The position numbers and the translations under genes are program-made. 64,000 nt of DNA from an uncultured Lachnospiraceae bacterium (GTDB taxonomy: Bacteria > Bacillota > Clostridia > Lachnospirales > Lachnospiraceae), in NCBI GenBank assembly GCA_910578795.1, contig CAJTSD010000007.1, positions 1-64,000 on the forward strand, in the 5' to 3' direction. The notes beneath the pieces were generated by a model that made no database searches, was not told where the DNA came from, and saw only the letters and a list, made by a program, of their open reading frames with translations. How positions within the stretch are numbered: the first letter of the stretch is position 1; each line of letters opens with the position of its first letter. Of this stretch, positions 61,528 to 64,000 are shown piece by piece.

Positions 61528-61721
61528 TCCGCTACCTCCTCCAATGTAATGACGCTTGCCGGACATTCCTTTACACAGAGTCCGCAACCGACACACTGCT
61601 CCTTATGAACCTCGGCACAGATGCCGTTCGGAACGGTAATTGCGTTTCGCGGACATACTTTCATACAACACCCACAGGCAACGCACTGCCGGACATTGAT
61701 ATTTGCTTTTCGTTTTGCCAT
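61524..61721 (-). CDS. small 2[4Fe-4S] ferredoxin
   Basis: 65 residues. Two full motifs CVACGCCMKVCP and CVGCGLCVKECP, each [4Fe-4S]. Lys-rich start (MAKRKANINVRQ). It feeds or drains the membrane partner, whose ATG lies in its stop codon. GGAGG precedes the start. Confidence 0.95.
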   Translation of the reverse strand: MAKRKANINVRQCVACGCCMKVCPRNAITVPNGICAEVHKEQCVGCGLCVKECPASVITLEEVAE

Positions 61722-61787
61722 TGTAACCTGCCTCCTGTTTTTTCATTCGTATTCAAAAAAAAGCGAATTTATTCCATGTTATAGTGA

Positions 61788-61844
61788 CTATAATTCCTGA
61801 TACCACTCATAGGTCGGATTTTCGTCGTCTTCCTGTGAACTCAT
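61788..61844 (-). CDS. candidate 18-residue peptide gene
   Basis: MSSQEDDENPTYEWYQEL with a GAAAGGAG site 8 bases upstream, a clean stop and a promoter 65 bases further up. It lies 66 bases before the ferredoxin gene on the same strand. Acidic, with a Tyr/Trp-rich end, no membrane part. Too short to be judged by composition, but the site, the promoter and the position in the operon are all good. Confidence 0.6.
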   Translation of the reverse strand: MSSQEDDENPTYEWYQEL

Positions 61845-61910
61845 GGTGATACTCCTTTCATGGTTTATTAAATTATTAATTGATGTTTACAATCACTTGT
61901 TTATGAACAT

Positions 61911-61939
61911 AGTATAGCGGATAATCGGGATTTTTTCTA
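61911..61939 (-). promoter_or_regulatory. promoter of peptide/ferredoxin operon
   Basis: On the minus strand TAGAAA (61934-61939) and TATACT (61911-61916) have a 17-base spacer. Confidence 0.6.
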
Positions 61940-62026
61940 TCATTTTTTGGATATTCATTGCAGCAATCTGCGGCTTTTATCAGGCATGCTTTCAACCTTA
62001 CACTTTTGTAACATTCATAATTTCCG

Positions 62027-62055
62027 TTTTCAGAAAGCACAAAAAACGTTATAAT
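62027..62055 (+). promoter_or_regulatory. promoter of BceR-like regulator gene
   Basis: TTTTCA (62027-62032) and TATAAT (62050-62055) with a 17-base spacer, 43 bases before the start. It is divergent from the promoter at 61911. Confidence 0.75.
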
Positions 62056-62097
62056 AAATTCATGCACAAATTTACTCAAACGGAGGCTGCAACGGTT

Positions 62098-62778
62098 ATG
62101 GATACCAAATTAAAACTAATGATTATTGAAGACGACGCAGCACTTGCGGACGCGCTTTGTGAGGCACTAGCAAAATGGCACTATGAAACGGTTCGGGCAA
62201 AACGATTTGACGATCTCCTGCAGGAGTTTATCGCCGAAAAACCGCAGCTTGTGCTGTTGGACATTAATCTGCCTTATCACGACGGATTTTACTGGTGCGG
62301 CAAAATCCGTCAGGTTTCCAAGGTGCCGATTATTTATATCAGCAGCCGGGACGATGACCGGGACAAAATTACGGCGGTTGCACAGGGCGGCGACGATTAT
62401 GTGCAGAAGCCGTTTTGCATGGAGCTGCTGCGGGCTAAGATTGAGGCACTGCTGCGCAGGACATATGAATACAAGGTAACGGAGTATCTTTTTCTAAATG
62501 CGGGGCTATTGTTTGACAGTGCGCTGCATAGTCTGTATTTTGCGGAGAAGGAAATTGAATTGACAAAATCGGAGCGACGGCTTTTTACGCGGCTTGTGCA
62601 AAATAAACCGGACGTTGTGACGCGCGACGAGCTGATGATGGAGCTTTGGAACACGGACGAATATGTCACGGACGCAGCGCTGACGACCATTATCAGCAGG
62701 CTTAGGAGCAAGCTGCACGCCGTCTGCGGGGAAGATGTGATTTTCACGAAGAAAGGGCAGGGGTATTTTGTACAATGA
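62098..62778 (+). CDS. OmpR-family response regulator, BceR-like
   Basis: 226 residues from ATG 62098 (CGGAGG, 11-base spacing). Receiver with E11/D12/D13, phospho-Asp D55 in LVLLDINLPYHDG, Lys in YVQKPF (K104), and a winged helix (KSERRLFTRLVQNKPDVVTR, then TTIISRLRSKL). The sequence follows the BceR/YxdJ type that governs bacitracin-class transporters. The kinase follows with an ATGA overlap, and the ABC ATPase at 63877 is its likely target. Confidence 0.95.
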   Translation: MDTKLKLMIIEDDAALADALCEALAKWHYETVRAKRFDDLLQEFIAEKPQLVLLDINLPYHDGFYWCGKIRQVSKVPIIYISSRDDDRDKITAVAQGGDDYVQKPFCMELLRAKIEALLRRTYEYKVTEYLFLNAGLLFDSALHSLYFAEKEIELTKSERRLFTRLVQNKPDVVTRDELMMELWNTDEYVTDAALTTIISRLRSKLHAVCGEDVIFTKKGQGYFVQ

Positions 62779-63788
62779 AATGGTTGCAAAAAAGAGCGCG
62801 CGATTATGTTGTCCTTCTGTTTTTTGCGTTGGGCTTTAATCTGTATTTTTTATTTTTAATGCGGACGACACAGGTTGCGTATCTGTTGTATCTTGATTTG
62901 CTTTTACTCGTTCTTTGGGTAATTGTGGAAGGTACGGCTTTTTTTGTTTATTGGAAGGAAGAACACAGAAAACGGCAGTTTTTAAAAGAGGATGAGCTGA
63001 TTTTTGACGTGCTTTCCATGCCGGAAGACACCGAGGTTTTTACACACGATTTGGCGGTTTTGAAACAGCGCATTCAGGACGGCTTTGACGCGCAATGTGA
63101 TTTGCAGGATTACGTCGCAAAATGGTGCCATGAATTGAAAATCCCGCTTGCAGCGGCGCTTTTGGTGTCAGACAAAATAAATGACACAAGTGTCAGAAAT
63201 TCCATGCGTGAGCAATTAGAACGCATAAATTTACAGGTCAATCAAATGCTGCAAGGGTGCCGCCTGCAAAGCCCGCTGTTTGACTTGCAAATCCGGCAGA
63301 CACCGCTTTCCGAATGCGTGCGAGCATCCATTCGGAACAATCAGTTTTTTTTGATTCAGAACAAATTTCAAATGGATGTGACAGTTGATGATGACATAAC
63401 GGTGTATACGGATAAGACTTGGCTTACGTATATTTTGGACCAGATTCTGAGCAATGCAGTGAAGTACGCAAGTGCTCCAAATGAAACGCAGGGTGGACGC
63501 TGCATTCGGATTTGGTGTGAGTGCGAGGGTGATTTGGTTACACTTTGGATTGAAGATAACGGCGAAGGGATTGCGCAGTGTGATATCCGACGCGTGTTTG
63601 AGAAAGGATTTACGGGAAGAAATTATCATAACGGTAAATATAAATCTACTGGAATGGGGTTATATTTGGCAGCGCAGATTGCAAAAAGGCTGGAGCATGA
63701 ATTGTCCATCGAGAGCGTCTACGGGGAGTATACGCGGTTTTGTGTGATGCTGCGGAGCAATAAAAGCGAAAATACGGATCCCCTATAA
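62775..63788 (+). CDS. BceS-like intramembrane-sensing histidine kinase
   Basis: 337 residues. Two membrane segments (about 12-29 and 36-58) joined by a loop of a few residues: no external sensor, the hallmark of BceS-type kinases that sense through the transporter. H119 in KWCHELKIP is the phosphorylation site, and SNAVKYAS, DNGEGI and GMGLYLAA complete the ATPase domain. Start ATG overlaps the regulator stop. It is followed by a tandem-repeat operator and the ABC genes. Confidence 0.95.
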   Translation: MKWLQKRARDYVVLLFFALGFNLYFLFLMRTTQVAYLLYLDLLLLVLWVIVEGTAFFVYWKEEHRKRQFLKEDELIFDVLSMPEDTEVFTHDLAVLKQRIQDGFDAQCDLQDYVAKWCHELKIPLAAALLVSDKINDTSVRNSMREQLERINLQVNQMLQGCRLQSPLFDLQIRQTPLSECVRASIRNNQFFLIQNKFQMDVTVDDDITVYTDKTWLTYILDQILSNAVKYASAPNETQGGRCIRIWCECEGDLVTLWIEDNGEGIAQCDIRRVFEKGFTGRNYHNGKYKSTGMGLYLAAQIAKRLEHELSIESVYGEYTRFCVMLRSNKSENTDPL

Positions 63789-63806
63789 TTGTAAGCTTGT
63801 TGTAAG
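63789..63806 (+). promoter_or_regulatory. candidate OmpR-type operator of the right-edge ABC operon
   Basis: TTGTAAG at 63789-63795 is repeated at 63800-63806, 11 bases apart, just before the transporter gene and after the kinase stop. The pattern equals that at 12086-12102 in spacing though not in sequence, as expected for different regulators. Confidence 0.6.
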
Positions 63807-63876
63807 GATTTTATCAAAAAAATACACTACAATGCAATTATCGCAGAAAAAACAAAAATACAAACGGAGGAGCATT

Positions 63877-64000
63877 ATGAACGAGAAAAAAGTAGTGGAA
63901 ATTAAAAACCTCGTCAAACGCTACGGCGCGCGCGATTTTCAGACAACGGCACTAAAGGGCATTGACCTGACGATTTACAAAGGGGATTTTATTGCAATTA
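63877..64000 (+). CDS. ABC transporter ATP-binding protein, start only
   Basis: 41 residues to the window edge. CGGAGG precedes ATG 63877. MNEKKVVEIKNLVKRYGARD then TTALKGIDLTIYKGDF is the opening of a BceA/LolD-type ATPase before the Walker A motif. The gene continues beyond the window, presumably with an FtsX permease after it. It belongs to the regulator and kinase just upstream by context. Confidence 0.88.
   Translation, partial: MNEKKVVEIKNLVKRYGARDFQTTALKGIDLTIYKGDFIAI

Noticed and set aside
1..64000. rRNA, tRNA, complete IS or prophage genes
   Set aside because: I looked for conserved tRNA arms, 16S/23S motifs, transposase DDE cores, integrases and phage structural genes and found none that I could support.

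Overview
The window looks like part of a low-to-moderate GC Firmicutes chromosome, most likely a spore-forming clostridium of the Lachnospiraceae type. The evidence is indirect: strong AGGAGG-like ribosome binding sites, many ATGA stop/start overlaps, two collagen-like proteins of the kind found on spore surfaces, a DUF4179 anti-sigma factor, a CD1871A-type CXXC mini-protein, DUF1703 AAA/nuclease genes and several RR-HK-ABC modules. I saw no rRNA, tRNA, CRISPR array, complete insertion sequence or prophage. The family names come from recognising protein sequence; no search was run.

Layout. 1-7.6 kb: small housekeeping and accessory genes (lipoprotein, YghZ-like aldo/keto reductase, GNAT, DUF2695, P-loop kinase-like, HAD, a Phd/RelE-type toxin-antitoxin pair, alpha/beta hydrolase, DUF2087) with two inverted copies of a structured leader. 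7.6-16.6 kb, minus strand: MATE exporter, FtsX permease and ATPase, a DUF1703 gene, then histidine kinase, OmpR-type regulator and a double-receiver regulator. 17.0-22.1 kb, minus strand: an apparent redox-signalling operon in which a TlpA-like lipoprotein, a CXXC mini-protein, a membrane ferredoxin and a 1026-residue hybrid kinase overlap one another, followed by a 5'-truncated ASCH gene. 22.2-27.5 kb: DUF1703 remnant, SGNH-type esterase, CapA-like and DUF3160 lipoprotein genes. 27.7-31 kb: two collagen-like proteins flanking a glycosyltransferase. 31-40 kb: a region rich in broken genes (aldo/keto reductase, Rpn-type nuclease, LysR, AmmeMemoRadiSam radical SAM, DinB, HAD) plus a duplicated large lipoprotein-like pair. 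40-51.8 kb: ankyrin-repeat pair, KptA and a run of small immunity-like genes (SUKH, CPCC, SUFU, zinc ribbons), interrupted by an ECF sigma/anti-sigma operon, a hemerythrin and a metallophosphoesterase. 52-58.5 kb: a 1700-residue DUF4132 protein with small partners. 59-64 kb: small hypotheticals, a second membrane ferredoxin pair with an 18-residue peptide gene, and a BceRS-like system whose ABC ATPase runs off the right edge.

How the parts work together. Three signalling units dominate. Two are RR-HK-ABC modules, and in each the ABC operon carries an 11-bp-spaced direct repeat typical of an OmpR-family operator. The third couples a thiol/ferredoxin electron path to a hybrid kinase by overlapping genes. 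The collagen-like/glycosyltransferase group is probably spore-surface biosynthesis. The small immunity-like genes have no intact toxin partner in view, only one orphan toxin-like C-terminus.

The clearest unusual signal is decay by clean deletion: at least a dozen genes are truncated, frameshifted or carry in-frame internal deletions. There is also an in-frame insertion of three consecutive perfect palindromes inside the DUF1703 gene, reminiscent of a protein-coding palindromic mobile element.
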